Source: Septoria linicola
Taxonomy: Eukaryota; Ascomycota; Dothideomycetes; Mycosphaerellales; Mycosphaerellaceae
Direction of reading: 5' to 3'
DNA: 64,000 nucleotides
NCBI GenBank assembly: GCA_024114885.1
Contig: CP099418.1
Location: 2,542,001 to 2,606,000, forward strand
Shown piece after piece: positions 62,549-64,000 of this stretch; positions within the stretch are counted from its first letter, which is position 1; every line of letters begins with the position of its first letter. The notes below the pieces were generated by a model. That model made no database searches. It had not been told where the DNA came from and worked only from the letters and a program-made list of their open reading frames with translations. The position numbers and the translations under genes are program-made.

Positions 62549-64000
62549 GTTGAATGTGCACAAGGGTGTGTGTGACTAGTGAGGAATGAGGAAGCCGCAC
62601 ACTCTTATACCTTTGTTGCATTAACAGAATATGACCGGGACCGGGGCTAAAGCGGTAGCATCGTGCTGAGGCATCGGCAGATCAAGACAACGGTAGATAC
62701 TTATGAGTCTGCATGGCGGCAAGTGGCAATAGAGGCTGACAAGTCTGTCGGACCAGCATGACATCCATGGCTTCGTACTCGTTCGTTGGGTGATAGGCTC
62801 GATTCTGAATGCGCTTTCGCTGGTGTCAACAGCCTTTGCGAGCACATGTGAAGTGCCGAAGGACCTCCAGGCTCACGTGCGCTCCACAACATCGTGTTGT
62901 GGGATCCCCAGACGTTCGATTTCGGCAGTTGGCGATGAGAAGAACTGCCGCGCTGGGCATGACCGTCCATTTGCATGAGGAAAGCAGCAAAACATTCAAA
63001 GGTAGTACTTGACCAGAACTGCACGACTTTTAGCAGCTGTGGAACGCAGCTGGGAGCCAGAGTGCATTGTCATTGGGGTGCATGAGCGCACATAGTGTAC
63101 TCACGCGACGCGACGCATGGCCTTTCCACGAGGGAAAGCAACAAGGCGTGTTGGCAGCTTTTGATTGCGCTGGAGAACTAGGACAGCGTGAAGTCTGGAA
63201 GCCGAATTTCATCTCGGTCAACATGAATGCCCGGATTCCGTTGCTGGCGGCACGGCTTGTATGCTTCCGTGAAGGCATCCCGTACTCATCGACCGCATTA
63301 CGGTGCTCGTGGTCCTTATGGCGTCAGAAGAGAATATCATCGATTCTGGAAGGACTAAAGCCACGTGAAACTTGAGCCCATTCGAAGTTGAAAAGGGACA
63401 TTTAGAACTACGAAAGAAGGGTCGCTAGTGCCGGCCGTCCTCTTGTGTGGTCTCAGACCTTTGAAGACCACCAAAGTGTTGTAATGTTCGGGGACGTTTA
63501 GCAGTGCTGCCACAATACTGGTGTGTCGCGCGTGGGACGCGAATAAAGTTCAAAAAGAATGGTGCGGCAAGGCTATTGGCACTACAATGCTTCTCCCTCC
63601 CACAAACGGGTCACATCTGTAGGATCATTGCTGGCCGAGTGGCAGCAACGAGCGAAGATGGCGACGGTGCACGATGTCCGGTAAGAAAGCCGATTTTTTT
63701 TCGACGAAGGTTGGTATCTAATGGTAGCACTTCACCCGAAGGACTGATCTCTTCACCGCTCGCTCTCGCCCGGCCATATTACAAGCTTGCGTCATGCTTC
63801 ATCTCACGCCAGAGAGGACTCCAGCGCTGTGTAACGAGAAGGAGAATGCAATCGCTTTGTGTCGCCAGCAGTGACAGAAATTGACGTAGCATCTCGCGAA
63901 GCTCCTGCCGGTATCCCTGTCCAATTCTCCTGGCTGGAAGCTATACAAAGCACAGAAGCATAGCGCCGCCGATGACGCTATTGCAAGGTCGTCGCCTGTC
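62549..64000. other. Gene-free window end
   Basis: 1,452 bp to the window edge. It has a TATA box near 62602. Plus- and minus-strand short frames have no family feature, and an eight-T run lies near 63694-63701. A gene could begin or end just outside the window. Confidence 0.45.
62602..62609 (-). promoter_or_regulatory. TATA box TATAAGAG
   Basis: TATAAGAG on the minus strand about 54-61 bp upstream of the pisatin-demethylase-like P450 ATG. It is identical to the octamer upstream of the Adh6-like gene. Confidence 0.5.

Noticed and set aside
1..64000. tRNA, rRNA, CRISPR, transposon or RIP-type AT-rich sequence
   Set aside because: I looked for tRNA arm patterns, terminal repeats, transposase or reverse-transcriptase motifs and AT-rich islands and found none I could support by eye.

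Overview
The window is nuclear DNA of a filamentous ascomycete (Pezizomycotina). Dothideomycetes is my best guess, but that placement is only an impression from protein style. The eukaryotic evidence is direct: most genes are split by short spliceosomal introns (mostly 47-110 bp, with GT-AG borders and CTAAC/CTGAC-like branch sites), and the products are fungal or pan-eukaryotic families. I see no CRISPR array, operon, transposon, rRNA, tRNA or phage gene. I rebuilt the exon joins by hand from splice signals and protein continuity. About 29 protein-coding genes are supported.

Region 1 (1-18.5 kb): a Vps9-type Rab5 exchange factor with a C-terminal CUE exon, xanthine dehydrogenase, bifunctional tryptophan synthase, an ACT-domain protein, three unrelated zinc-dependent alcohol/polyol dehydrogenases, and a four-helix MARVEL-like membrane protein. 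Tryptophan synthase and the ACT protein each carry an apparent one-base deletion. The shared xanthine dehydrogenase/tryptophan synthase promoter contains an exact TGACTCA (cross-pathway control), an exact CGG-N6-CCG (UaY/Ppr1 type) and a GATA site.

Region 2 (18.9-35.5 kb): a tetraspanin-like protein, Mediator subunit Med16, an Hst3/Hst4-class sirtuin, a small membrane protein, alpha-SNAP (Sec17), and a 2,284-residue Mus7/Mms22 DNA-repair protein. The sirtuin and Mms22 act in the same H3K56-acetylation replication-repair pathway and start 4.6 kb apart.

Region 3 (36-47.2 kb): a CsbD-like stress protein, a Rieske protein with a GC-AG intron, a small mitochondrial protein, KEOPS subunit Pcc1, a cytochrome P450 with a 20-nt exon, a PHO13-type phosphatase whose catalytic aspartates lie in a 22-nt exon, and the APC/C activator Cdh1.

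Region 4 (47.2-64 kb): gene-poor stretches, an LRR protein, the PP1 catalytic subunit, a Rua1/DUF4451-type putative regulator, a SET-domain methyltransferase and a pisatin-demethylase-like P450.

Most of the window is conserved housekeeping sequence. Nothing amounts to a new defence or biosynthetic system. The points worth checking are the two frameshifts, the GC-AG introns, the micro-exons, the regulatory sites upstream of xanthine dehydrogenase and tryptophan synthase, and the repair-gene neighbourhood.
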